Notes under the pieces: model-generated | The model's input: only the letters and a program-made list of their open reading frames with translations | Told to the model about the DNA's origin: nothing | The model's database searches: none | Translations under genes and position numbers: made by a program | Shown: positions 15,824 through 23,591 of the stretch, in pieces | How positions within the stretch are numbered: the stretch's first letter is position 1 | How the letters are laid out: each line of letters begins with the position of its first letter | Assembly (NCBI RefSeq): GCF_016862275.1 | Contig: NZ_BOMQ01000085.1 | Coordinates: 1-45,356, forward strand | DNA: 45,356 nt | Direction of reading: 5' to 3' | Source of the DNA: Actinoplanes nipponensis | GTDB lineage: Bacteria > Actinomycetota > Actinomycetes > Mycobacteriales > Micromonosporaceae

Positions 15824-16023
15824 CGGAGCTTCCTCACGTGTGTCAGCACAGTAATCACATATATACCCTCTGTTACCCCTGGTCGGATAGTCACGCAGCT
15901 CAATGCGACAGCTACAAGCCGTTGGCTCCGGAAAGAGGCACTTGACCAGGCCCGCCAAGGCTTGACCGGGCAGCGGACATGCACTCTGATGGATGCCACT
16001 GTGGATCGGAGGGGCCCACACCG

Positions 16024-16947
16024 ATGCTGCGTTCGCCCGGCCTGCTCACCCTGGCGCGCCTGCGCCGCGACCGTCCGGCGATGGTCAGCGGCGTGGCGGC
16101 GTTGCTGCTGGTCGGCCTGGCGGTGGCGGCCCCGGCGGTCGGGGCGGTCTACGGCGTCGGCCCCGAGGAGACCTTCGCCGGCGACCTCGACCCGTACGGC
16201 ATGCCGTACGGGGTGTCGGGCGGTGTCTCGGCGAGTCACTGGTTCGGGCTGGAGCCGGGGCTCGGGCGCGACATCTTCGTCCAGGTGATCTTCGGCATGC
16301 GGACCTCGCTGGCCATCGCGGGCACGGCGGCGCTCGTCGCGACGGCGGTCGGCGCCGTGGTCGGCGGGGTCGCGGGCTATCTGGGGGGCTGGGCCGACGC
16401 GGCCATCGGTTGGCTGACCGACGTCCTGCTGGCGCTGCCGCTGCTGATCTGCGCCATCGCCCTGATCCGCCCGCTGGAGCTGCATCTCTACGGTCCGCGC
16501 GATCCGGTCCCGGGCTGGTTCCGGGCGGTGACCGTCGCCGGGCTCTTCGGCGGGCTGGGCTGGATGCCGATCGCCCGGCTGGTGCGCGGCCAGGTCATCG
16601 CCCTGCGCGAGCAGGAGTTCGTGACCGCGGCGCGGGCGAGCGGCGCCGGTGCCCGGTGGATAGTGTCGCGGGAGTTGCTGCCGCATCTGGGTGCGCCCGT
16701 GCTGACCGGCCTGTCGTTGCTGCTGCCCGCCTTCGTCGCGGGCGGCGCCGCGCTGTCGTTCCTCGGGCTGGGCGTGCTCGAGCCGACCGCGGACCTGGGC
16801 CGGATGATCTACCGCAGCCTCGGCTATCTGCAGACCGACCCGGCGTACGTGGTCTTCCCCAGCGCGGCGCTGTTCCTGCTGGTCTTCGCGTTCTCCACCT
16901 TCAACGAGGGCCTGCGCGACGCTCTCGACCCGAGGGCGCTGCGGTGA
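16024..16947 (+). CDS. Peptide/nickel-type ABC transporter permease (DppC-like)
   Basis: A 307-residue membrane protein with about six hydrophobic segments. The first follows a short basic N-terminus (MVSGVAALLLVGLAVAAPAV). The permease core contains LGRDIFVQVIFGMRTSL, typical of DppC/OppC, and the ATPase-contacting EAA loop is visible as EFVTAARASGAGARWIV near residue 200. It ends with FNEGLRDALDPRALR, also typical. GGAGGGG stands nine bases before the ATG at 16024. It overlaps the next permease gene by four bases. First gene of a three-gene import operon. Confidence 0.9.
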   Translation: MLRSPGLLTLARLRRDRPAMVSGVAALLLVGLAVAAPAVGAVYGVGPEETFAGDLDPYGMPYGVSGGVSASHWFGLEPGLGRDIFVQVIFGMRTSLAIAGTAALVATAVGAVVGGVAGYLGGWADAAIGWLTDVLLALPLLICAIALIRPLELHLYGPRDPVPGWFRAVTVAGLFGGLGWMPIARLVRGQVIALREQEFVTAARASGAGARWIVSRELLPHLGAPVLTGLSLLLPAFVAGGAALSFLGLGVLEPTADLGRMIYRSLGYLQTDPAYVVFPSAALFLLVFAFSTFNEGLRDALDPRALR

Positions 16948-17942
16948 GCGGGTCGCCGGCCGCGTTCGTGCTGCGGCGGACCGGGCGGGGCCTGCTCACC
17001 CTGGCGGCGGTCAGCGTCGTGACGTTTCTGATGTTCTTCGCGGTGCCCCGCGATCCCGCGGCGGCGATGTGCCCGAAGAACTGCGACGCCGCCCGGCTGG
17101 AGCAGATCCGCGCGCAGTGGGGTCTGTCGGACCCGGTGGCCGTGCAGTACGCCCACTACGTCCGGGGCGTCGTGGCCGGCCGGGATCTCGGCCGCGCCCA
17201 GGGCGGCTACTGTCCCGCGCCCTGCCTGGGCTATTCGTACGTCAACGGGGAGCCGGTCATCGACGCCCTGGCCCGGGCGTTGCCCGTCACGATGAGCATC
17301 GTGCTGCCGGCGGCCGTGCTCTGGCTGGCCCTCGGCATCGGGTTGGGCGTCGCCGCGGCGGCCCGGCACGGATCGCCGGTGGACCGGATGATCGGCGGGT
17401 TCTCGCTGGCCGGGCTGGCGCTGCCGCTCTACCTGCTCGGCAGCATGTTCCTCCTGCTGTTCGTCTACCAGCTCGGCGTGCTGCCCTACCCGCACTACAC
17501 GGCGCTCACCGAGAGCCCGCTGGCCTGGGCGAGCGGGCTCGTGCTGCCGTGGTGCACCCTGGCGCTGCTCTTCTCCGCCGGCTACATCCGGCTCACCCGG
17601 GCGCAGGTGCGCGAGGCCATGTCCGCCGATTTCGTCCGTACCGCCCTGGCCAAGGGCCTGGCCCACCGGCGGGTGGTCCGGCGGCATGCCCTGCGGCCGG
17701 CGCTCGTCCCGCTGGTGACGGCCGCCGGCCTCGACGTGGGCGCGGCGTTGGGCGGCACCGTGATCACGGAGGTCACGTTCGGCCTGTACGGGCTCGGACA
17801 GGTCACGCTCGACGCGGTCCGGGAGGACGATCTCCCGATGCTGATGGGCGCGGTGCTCGTCGCCGCGCTGGTGGTCGTCGCGGCGAACATCGTCGTCGAC
17901 GGGCTCTACGCACGGATCGATCCGCGGGTGCGCGCCCGGTGA
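16944..17942 (+). CDS. Peptide/nickel-type ABC transporter permease (DppB-like)
   Basis: A 332-residue membrane protein of the DppB/OppB type. The N-terminal segment LLTLAAVSVVTFLMFFAVPRDPA is typical, followed by a periplasm-side insert with four Cys (CPKNC and CPAPC, residues about 35-95) that could form disulfides. The EAA loop is ADFVRTALAKGLAHRRVVRRH near residue 230. Its GTG start overlaps the stop of the first permease (GTGA), so translation is coupled. The C-terminus VVDGLYARIDPRVR is standard. The DppC-before-DppB order is the reverse of the usual one. Confidence 0.9.
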   Translation: MSGSPAAFVLRRTGRGLLTLAAVSVVTFLMFFAVPRDPAAAMCPKNCDAARLEQIRAQWGLSDPVAVQYAHYVRGVVAGRDLGRAQGGYCPAPCLGYSYVNGEPVIDALARALPVTMSIVLPAAVLWLALGIGLGVAAAARHGSPVDRMIGGFSLAGLALPLYLLGSMFLLLFVYQLGVLPYPHYTALTESPLAWASGLVLPWCTLALLFSAGYIRLTRAQVREAMSADFVRTALAKGLAHRRVVRRHALRPALVPLVTAAGLDVGAALGGTVITEVTFGLYGLGQVTLDAVREDDLPMLMGAVLVAALVVVAANIVVDGLYARIDPRVRAR

Positions 17943-17973
17943 GCGGCCCCAACACCGGAACGGGAGGTAAATC

Positions 17974-19716
17974 GTGCGCCATCGTTCCCCCCTGGCCCTG
18001 CTGCTGATCCTCGCCTGCCTCGGCGCCTGCACCTCCCACGAGCGCGGCACCGAGCTGCCCTCCGGCGGGCCGCAAGCGCCGGTCACGGGTTTGATCTCGA
18101 CAGATCCCGCCGAGTCGCGGGGGCCGGCCGTACCGGTTCCGGGCGCGACACCCGGGGGCACCGTCACGGTCATCCGGCAGACCGAGTTGACCCGCCTGGA
18201 CCCGCAGCGGATCTACTCCTTCCTGGGGCTGAACGCGTCCCAGCTCTATGCCCGCCGATTGACGACCTTCGCCGACAGCGGCGCGGGGCGCGTGACGCTG
18301 GTGGGCGACCTGGCCGAGACGCCCGGCACCGACCTCGACGGCGACTGCCGCCACTGGGAATTCCGCATCAAGGAGCATCTGCGGTTCGAGACCGGCGCAC
18401 CCATCACCGCCGCGGACATCGCCTACGGGATCGCCCGGTCGTTCGACCTGTCCCTCACCGGCGGGCCGACGTACCTGCAGGAGTGGCTGGCCGGGACGCC
18501 GCACTACGAATCGGTTTTCGACTTCGCGGCCGACCGGTCCGCGCTGCCGCCCGGCCTGACCGTGCCGGACCCGCGCACCCTGCGCCTGCGCTTCGCCCGG
18601 CCGCACTGCGATCTGCCGTTCGCCGCCGCGCTGCCGTTCACCGCGCCGGTACCCGCGGCGCTGGACACCGGCCTCGACTACAACCGCAGACCGGTCTCCT
18701 CCGGGCCGTACAAGATCACGAAGGTGGTGGCGGACAAGGAGATTCGGCTGGAACGCAACCCGTACTGGGAGCCGGCCACGGACGCGGTCCGCCATCAGTA
18801 TCCCGACGCGTTCGTCCTGGCGTTCGGGCCGGACCCGGCCACCCAGACGAACCGGATCATCGCCGGGCACGGCGCTGACGCCACGGCGGTGTCGTGGGAC
18901 GGCGTGGACCCCTCGCTCATCGCCCGGGTCGTCAACGACCCCGCGCTCACCGACCGGCTGTTGCGTGCCCCGACGCCCAGCCACAACACCCTGACCATCA
19001 ACACCCGCCGGGTGACCGACCTCGCCGTACGGCGGGCCCTCAACTACGCGGTCGACCGCGACGGCCTGGTCAAGGCGCTCGGCGGGGCCACCGTCGCCCG
19101 GCCGGTGACCACGCTGATGCCGCCGACCACCAGCGGCTGGCGCGACTACGACGCGTACCCGGCCGGGCCGACCGGCGATCCGGCCGCGGCCCGCCGCGTG
19201 CTCGGCGGGGCCACCCCGGAGCTCGTGCTCGCCTATCCGGACGACGCCGAGGGGCAGATCGTCGCCACCTACCTGCGGGGCAGCCTGGAACGGGCCGGGT
19301 TCCGCATCCGGCCGAAGGCCGTCCCGGCCACCACCTTCCTGGGCGCCACTAAGGAGGCTGACAACCCCTGGGACCTGTATCCGGGCACCTGGGCCGCGGA
19401 CTGGCCGAGCGGGGCGGCGATCCTGCCGGCGCTCTACGACGGGCGCGGCATCAAGCCCGAGGGCAGCAACAACGGCACGTCCTACCTGGACGCCAGACCG
19501 CTGGACGCCGAGTTCGACCGGATCATGACCATGCGCCCGGAGCGGCAACCGCCGGAATGGGCGCGGCTCGACGAGAGGATCATGCGGGACTACGCGCCCG
19601 TCGTACCCCTGTTCGTGGAGATGGAGTGCACCCTGCACGGATCCCGGGTGGGCGGGCTCTTCGTGGACAGCATCTTCGGCAGCCCGGCCTTCGTGAACGC
19701 GTACGTGCGGAAGTAG
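17974..19716 (+). CDS. ABC transporter solute-binding lipoprotein (SBP family 5)
   Basis: A 580-residue extracytoplasmic binding protein. The N-terminus MRHRSPLALLLILACLGAC is a lipoprotein signal with lipobox LGAC, so the Cys near residue 19 should be lipidated. A Ser/Pro-rich spacer follows, then the family 5 core with LTRLDPQRIYSFLG, AADIAYGIARSF, NRRPVSSGPYKI, ERNPYWEP and VRRALNYAVDR. It captures oligopeptides or similar ligands for the two permeases encoded immediately upstream. GTG with GGGAGG six bases before. Convergent with the ArsR-type regulator, only 13 bases away. No ATPase gene follows. Confidence 0.92.
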   Translation: MRHRSPLALLLILACLGACTSHERGTELPSGGPQAPVTGLISTDPAESRGPAVPVPGATPGGTVTVIRQTELTRLDPQRIYSFLGLNASQLYARRLTTFADSGAGRVTLVGDLAETPGTDLDGDCRHWEFRIKEHLRFETGAPITAADIAYGIARSFDLSLTGGPTYLQEWLAGTPHYESVFDFAADRSALPPGLTVPDPRTLRLRFARPHCDLPFAAALPFTAPVPAALDTGLDYNRRPVSSGPYKITKVVADKEIRLERNPYWEPATDAVRHQYPDAFVLAFGPDPATQTNRIIAGHGADATAVSWDGVDPSLIARVVNDPALTDRLLRAPTPSHNTLTINTRRVTDLAVRRALNYAVDRDGLVKALGGATVARPVTTLMPPTTSGWRDYDAYPAGPTGDPAAARRVLGGATPELVLAYPDDAEGQIVATYLRGSLERAGFRIRPKAVPATTFLGATKEADNPWDLYPGTWAADWPSGAAILPALYDGRGIKPEGSNNGTSYLDARPLDAEFDRIMTMRPERQPPEWARLDERIMRDYAPVVPLFVEMECTLHGSRVGGLFVDSIFGSPAFVNAYVRK

Positions 19717-19729
19717 CCGGTGCCGCCGG

Positions 19730-20692
19730 TCACCGGGGGTCGCCCGAGAGCAGGGAGGTCCCCAGCGGCGTGATGCTGTGCAGGACCGCCTTGCCGGCCC
19801 GGACGGTGTGGAGCAGGCCGGCGTCCCGCAGCACGGCGGTGTGCTGGCTGACCGACGCGCGGCTCACCCCGACGCGCCGCGCCAGCTCCGAGGTGGTGCG
19901 CCCGTCGGCCAGGGACTCCAGCACGGCCGCGCGGGTGGGCCCGATCAGCGCCGACAGGGCCGTACCGGTGGCGAGCGAACGGCTCAGGCAGTGCTCGATC
20001 GGATACACCAGCACCGGCGGCAGCTCCGGGTCGAACAGCACGTCCGGGGTGCCGAACGACAGGTACGACGGCACCAGCAGCAGGCCACGGCCGTTCAGGT
20101 GCAGCGTCCGGTGCTGCGGGACGTCGACCTCCAGCACCGGCCGCTCCCAGCGCATCATCGGCCGGAAGCTGTTCAGCAGGCCCTCCGCGCCCTGGTCGAG
20201 GAGCACCCGGGCGCGCCGGCCGCGGTCGGCGTCGACCTGGGCCTGCGCGTCCTTGCCGAACGGCGCCACCACCGAGTCGTGGTGCGACCGCAGCGCCCCG
20301 GCGAGCTGGCGCAAGGTGCCCGGGTCGCCCTCGGCGAGCTGCCGCATCCAGGGCGTCATGGGCGTGCCGGTACGGGCCAGCCGGGCCATGTCCGTCCGCA
20401 GCCGGGACACCGGCGTGGCCATCACCGCGTCCAGAGCGCTGGACAGACTGGCGGCGCCCTCGGCCGGGGTGAGGAAGTCCGGGAAGTAGGTCTGGTGCAC
20501 CAGCCGGGCCAGCATGCTCACGTCCGACCGGCGGCTGGCCCGCAGCGCATGCCGGTGCCATCGCCCGAAGACCAGGTCCGGACCCGGCCGCCGGAGCCGG
20601 AACACGCTGATCACGGTCTCCCACAGCGGGTCGGGCTCGGCCGCCACCCGGACGCGGGCGACGTCGTCCGTCGTGAAGTGGATGCGCAACAC
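19730..20692 (-). CDS. ArsR-family winged-helix regulator with N-terminal DUF5937-like domain
   Basis: A 320-residue protein. Residues about 1-240 resemble the large N-terminal domain seen in many actinobacterial ArsR-like regulators (start LRIHFTTDDVARVRVA, later LLLVPSYLSFGTPDVL). Residues about 245-315 are a winged helix: RAAVLESLADGRTTSELARR, VSRASVSQHTAVLRDAGLL and the wing RAGKAVLHSITPLG. No metal-binding Cys motif is visible. GTG start at 20692 after a G-rich stretch. It converges with the ABC importer and may regulate it, or an unlinked target. Confidence 0.85.
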   Translation of the reverse strand: MLRIHFTTDDVARVRVAAEPDPLWETVISVFRLRRPGPDLVFGRWHRHALRASRRSDVSMLARLVHQTYFPDFLTPAEGAASLSSALDAVMATPVSRLRTDMARLARTGTPMTPWMRQLAEGDPGTLRQLAGALRSHHDSVVAPFGKDAQAQVDADRGRRARVLLDQGAEGLLNSFRPMMRWERPVLEVDVPQHRTLHLNGRGLLLVPSYLSFGTPDVLFDPELPPVLVYPIEHCLSRSLATGTALSALIGPTRAAVLESLADGRTTSELARRVGVSRASVSQHTAVLRDAGLLHTVRAGKAVLHSITPLGTSLLSGDPR

Positions 20693-21095
20693 GTCAGGCC
20701 CCCCGGTCGCCGCCGTTGCTACAACCTTGCATCGAGGCTGATCATTTTACCCGCGACGCCGCCATCCAGGTACGGATGAGCCCACTGTCCGACAGCCCGG
20801 CGCGGGCCGGCTGACCGCGGCCACCCTTTCGGCCGTACCTGAAAGGTGTTGTCCGCCGCCGCGGCCCTGACGCATGGTGACAAGGCGGGGACGGGGGGCT
20901 CCGTGACGACGCGACAGTCGGGTCCGGTGCTCGGGGTCACGGGCGGCGGCCGCAGTGACGACGGGGGTGCGGCCGCAAACGAAGTGCTCCGAACGATCAC
21001 CCGGGCCCGCTAGCCGTCCATTCGGGGCGGCGGCTTCCGCTGCTGGTCCGTTACGGTGAACCCCGTCCCGTCCCGTCGAGTTCGGAGTGGTCCTC
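20693..21095. other. Intergenic region between divergent transcription units
   Basis: About 400 bases without a credible gene. It holds the promoter of the ArsR-type gene near 20710-20760 (relatively AT-rich) and that of the YbaB/ESX-like operon. A short palindrome CTGTC-C-GACAG lies near 20790-20800 and could be an operator. I see no RNA gene. Confidence 0.45.
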
Positions 21096-21869
21096 TTGGC
21101 AGAGCCAACCGGTGCGGCCCGCACCGGCTTCTTCCCCGAACTCGACGACCTCGCGCGGGACGCCGCGGTCATGGCCGGCTGGCTGGCGGCCGCCGAGGCC
21201 GCGGTGGCCGAGGCCGCGGGCCGGGACCCGTCCGAGCGCGTGCGGGTCGTGCTGGCCGCGCTGGGCCGAGTCGCATCCGTGGAGATCGATCCTCATTGGC
21301 GGACCCGGATCGACCCGGGCGACCTGCGCGCCGCGGTGCTGGCGGCCTGTCAGGAGGCCGGCCGTCGGCGGCTGGAGACCTGGGCGGCCGAGCTCGGCCG
21401 GTCCGACGGCCGTCCCGGTACTAGCGCCCCCGGCCGGACGCCCGACGCCGGGCCGAGGCCGGTCGAGGTTGCGTCCGGTCCGGCGGAGGAGTCGTCCCAC
21501 GAGTCGATCCGCCGGTTGTGGGGTCTGCTCCAGGAGGCGACCGACCGGCTCGACGACGTGGTGCGAGACGCTGCCGCCCGCAGCCGGGACGTCCTGACCG
21601 GCCGGGATCCGGGTGGGCACGTCACCGCCTCGCTGACCGGCGGCGGCGAGTTGACCGACCTGACGCTCGACGAGACCTGGGCCGCGGCGGCCGGCGCCCG
21701 CGAGATCGGCGCGGCGCTGACCGCGGCGATCACCGACGGGTACGCCGCCGTGGACCGGCGTGCTCGCGAGGCCACGAGCCAGTGGCCGTTCCCCGATCTG
21801 GAACGGCTCAGCGGCAGCCCGGCGGCCCTGCTGGCGACGCTGGGCCTGCGCAACGAACGGGAGGGCTGA
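21096..21869 (+). CDS. YbaB/EbfC-like protein, possibly two tandem domains
   Basis: A 257-residue soluble protein. The C-terminal half has the YbaB-like pattern of a helix, a strand pair around VTASLTGGGELTDLTLDETW and a long helix (AAGAREIGAALTAAITDGY). The N-terminal half shows a similar order, VRVVLAALGRVASVEIDPHW followed by DLRAAVLAACQEAGRR, suggesting a duplicated domain separated by a Pro/Gly linker. YbaB-family proteins bind DNA or act as small adaptors, and such genes often precede WXG100 genes in actinomycetes. TTG at 21096 is chosen because GGAG lies eight bases upstream; the GTG at 21087 overlaps that site. First gene of the ESX-like operon. Confidence 0.65.
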   Translation: MAEPTGAARTGFFPELDDLARDAAVMAGWLAAAEAAVAEAAGRDPSERVRVVLAALGRVASVEIDPHWRTRIDPGDLRAAVLAACQEAGRRRLETWAAELGRSDGRPGTSAPGRTPDAGPRPVEVASGPAEESSHESIRRLWGLLQEATDRLDDVVRDAAARSRDVLTGRDPGGHVTASLTGGGELTDLTLDETWAAAAGAREIGAALTAAITDGYAAVDRRAREATSQWPFPDLERLSGSPAALLATLGLRNEREG

Positions 21870-21871
21870 TC

Positions 21872-22192
21872 GTGCCACCGACGGAGCAGCAGATCCAGGT
21901 CGCGATCCAGGCGCTGCGCAAGGACGCCGCCGCCTGGGCCGCGGGCAAGGACAAGCTGGTCGACGCGGCGGCAGTGGCCGCCCGGCTGGAGCTCAGTGCC
22001 CTGCACTTCTCCTACATCGCTGACCAGCTCGGCCTGGCCGAGGTGTACCAGCAACTGCAGCAGCGGCTGTACACGCTGCTCAACGAGGGCGCGGCGAACT
22101 TCCTCGCGCTGTCCACCGCGTTGCACGACGCCGCCGACGGCTACGAGCAGGACGAGGCCGACGCGGTCCATCGCATGACGGGCATCTACTGA
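21872..22192 (+). CDS. WXG100/ESAT-6-like secretion substrate
   Basis: A 106-residue, almost wholly helical protein. Trp22-Ala-Ala-Gly25 sits where the WxG hairpin-type motif might be, and near the C-terminus Tyr91-E-Q-D-Glu95 matches the YxxxD/E type VII secretion signal, inside AADGYEQDEADAV, a common end of ESX-like proteins. Size fits WXG100-like proteins. GTG start with GAGGG upstream, two bases after the preceding stop. It probably forms a four-helix complex with the next gene product. Export route unknown, because no EccC or other core component is in the window. Confidence 0.7.
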   Translation: MPPTEQQIQVAIQALRKDAAAWAAGKDKLVDAAAVAARLELSALHFSYIADQLGLAEVYQQLQQRLYTLLNEGAANFLALSTALHDAADGYEQDEADAVHRMTGIY

Positions 22193-22206
22193 CCGGGGGT
22201 ACGGGT

Positions 22207-23007
22207 ATGGGAGTCGCGCTGCCGCTGTCGGAGGGCGAGTTCGACGACGTGCTGCGCCGGGTCGACGACGGGCTGCAGAAGGTCGTCGATCTCAGCAACA
22301 AGATCGTCGACGCCTGCAACCGGATCGGCCAGTGGCTCGGCCCGCTCTGGGACGACGTGGTCGATCTGCTCAACAAGTTCGTCGACCTGGTCCAGAAGCT
22401 GCTGTCGGAGATCGGGAAGTTCTTCACCCGGCCCGGCGTGCCATGGTCGCTGTGGAACCACGGCACCGACTGGGTCAAGGAGGTGGGCGGGCCGGTCAGC
22501 GACCTGATCTCGCAGGCCACCACGGGGCAGACCGACATCGACGAACGCTGGCAGGGGCCGGCCGCTACTGCATACTTGGGGACGCTGCCGGACCAGGGCA
22601 AGGCGCTGGCGGCGATCGTGGCCGCGACCGCCGACATCGACGACGCGCTCACCAAGGTCGCCGGCGGCATCATCGCGTTCTGGCTCGGGGTGCTCGCGGC
22701 GATCGTCCCGTTCATCATCGAACTGACCGGGTGGGGGGCCGCCGCATCGACCGGCGTGGGCGCACCGCCCGCGGCGGCCGGGGCCGGCGCCTCCACGCTG
22801 AAGGCCCTCGGCATCATCACCGCCGTCGTCACCGCGGCCATCACCTATCTGACCGCCATCTCCAGCCAGTACAAGGATCTGCTGCAGCGCGTGGAGAACA
22901 ACGACGGCTTCCCCGGCGGGCACTGGCCGCGCTCCACCAACGACGTCATCGCCGACGGCAGCCTGACCGGCGACCAGACCACCAACTGGCACCTTCGCAC
23001 GTCATGA
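22207..23007 (+). CDS. WXG-motif protein with hydrophobic C-terminal half
   Basis: A 266-residue protein. Residues 1-75 form amphipathic helices (VDDGLQKVVDLSNKIVDACN, LLNKFVDLVQKLLSEIGKFF). Trp115-Gln-Gly117 (DERWQGPAATAY) is a classical WxG element, followed by a helix and two long hydrophobic stretches (about 148-170 and 195-218), then a polar tail ending HLRTS. The layout resembles a type VII substrate carrying a membrane-inserting domain. RBS GGGGGTACGGGT before the ATG; 14 bases after the WXG100-like gene. It could be an effector or a cell-envelope component; no toxin domain is recognisable. Confidence 0.6.
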   Translation: MGVALPLSEGEFDDVLRRVDDGLQKVVDLSNKIVDACNRIGQWLGPLWDDVVDLLNKFVDLVQKLLSEIGKFFTRPGVPWSLWNHGTDWVKEVGGPVSDLISQATTGQTDIDERWQGPAATAYLGTLPDQGKALAAIVAATADIDDALTKVAGGIIAFWLGVLAAIVPFIIELTGWGAAASTGVGAPPAAAGAGASTLKALGIITAVVTAAITYLTAISSQYKDLLQRVENNDGFPGGHWPRSTNDVIADGSLTGDQTTNWHLRTS

Positions 23008-23032
23008 CCGCCGTCCGGGCCGAGGAGCTGCC

Positions 23033-23506
23033 GTGAGTGACCGCGTCCACGTACCCGATCCCGCGCTGATGCGGCGGGCCGGCCGGCGGATGACCGTCGC
23101 CCTGGTCATCCTGCTGATCCTGACCACCGTGCTGACCGTCGGCGGCATCAGCCTGCTCGTCGCCGGTGAGCTCGCCGGGCTGCCGCTGGCGGTCGGGGGA
23201 GCCGTCCTGGAGGTCGCCGCCGTCGTCCTCGTCGTGACGACCCTCCGGATCCGCCGCACCCTCAACGCCCAGACCGTGGCGCGGTCGGCCCTGCTGACCG
23301 CCAGTCGCACGGCCGGCCGGGTGCGGCTCGTCGTTCTGGTCACGCTGCTCGCCCTGGTCGCGTACGGCGTCGCGAGGCTCCTGGCCGGCGATCGCTGGAG
23401 CCTGGTCACCGCCGGCATCATCGGGATCGGGCTGTTTCTGCTCGCCCGGGGCAGCAAAGCCATGCGCGTCGCCCAGGACCAGGCGTTGAACACCCGCGAG
23501 ACCTGA
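23033..23506 (+). CDS. Four-helix membrane protein of the ESX-like operon
   Basis: A 157-residue protein with four predicted membrane segments in two pairs: VALVILLILTTVLTVGGISL, GLPLAVGGAVLEVAAVVLVV, LVVLVTLLALVAYGVARLL and LVTAGIIGIGLFLLARGS. The N- and C-termini are short and polar, and a basic loop separates the pairs. GTG with GAGGAG upstream, 25 bases after the previous gene, so it is the last gene of the operon. I do not recognise a family. It may anchor or help export the two upstream WXG-like proteins, which is inference from position only. Confidence 0.65.
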   Translation: MSDRVHVPDPALMRRAGRRMTVALVILLILTTVLTVGGISLLVAGELAGLPLAVGGAVLEVAAVVLVVTTLRIRRTLNAQTVARSALLTASRTAGRVRLVVLVTLLALVAYGVARLLAGDRWSLVTAGIIGIGLFLLARGSKAMRVAQDQALNTRET

Positions 23507-23545
23507 GCGCCCGGCGGAGGCGACGGGGCAGCGGCCCGTCCCGTC

Positions 23546-23558
23546 GATCTTTAAGATC
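23546..23558. promoter_or_regulatory. Palindrome upstream of the secreted protein gene
   Basis: GATCTT-T-AAGATC is a perfect 6-1-6 palindrome, AT-rich in very GC-rich DNA, 33 bases before the ATG at 23592. It may be an operator overlapping the promoter. A short GC-rich inverted repeat (GACGGG/CCCGTC) just before could end the previous operon. Confidence 0.35.
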
Positions 23559-23591
23559 ACGCAGCATCCACCCCTCTCAAAAGGATGTTGC

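Noticed and set aside
14248..16020. Integration (att) site at the 3' end of tRNA-Phe
   Set aside because: I looked for a second copy of the tRNA-Phe 3' end (GGTTCGACCCCGCCCCTGG) up to the ABC operon and saw none; there is no integrase gene.
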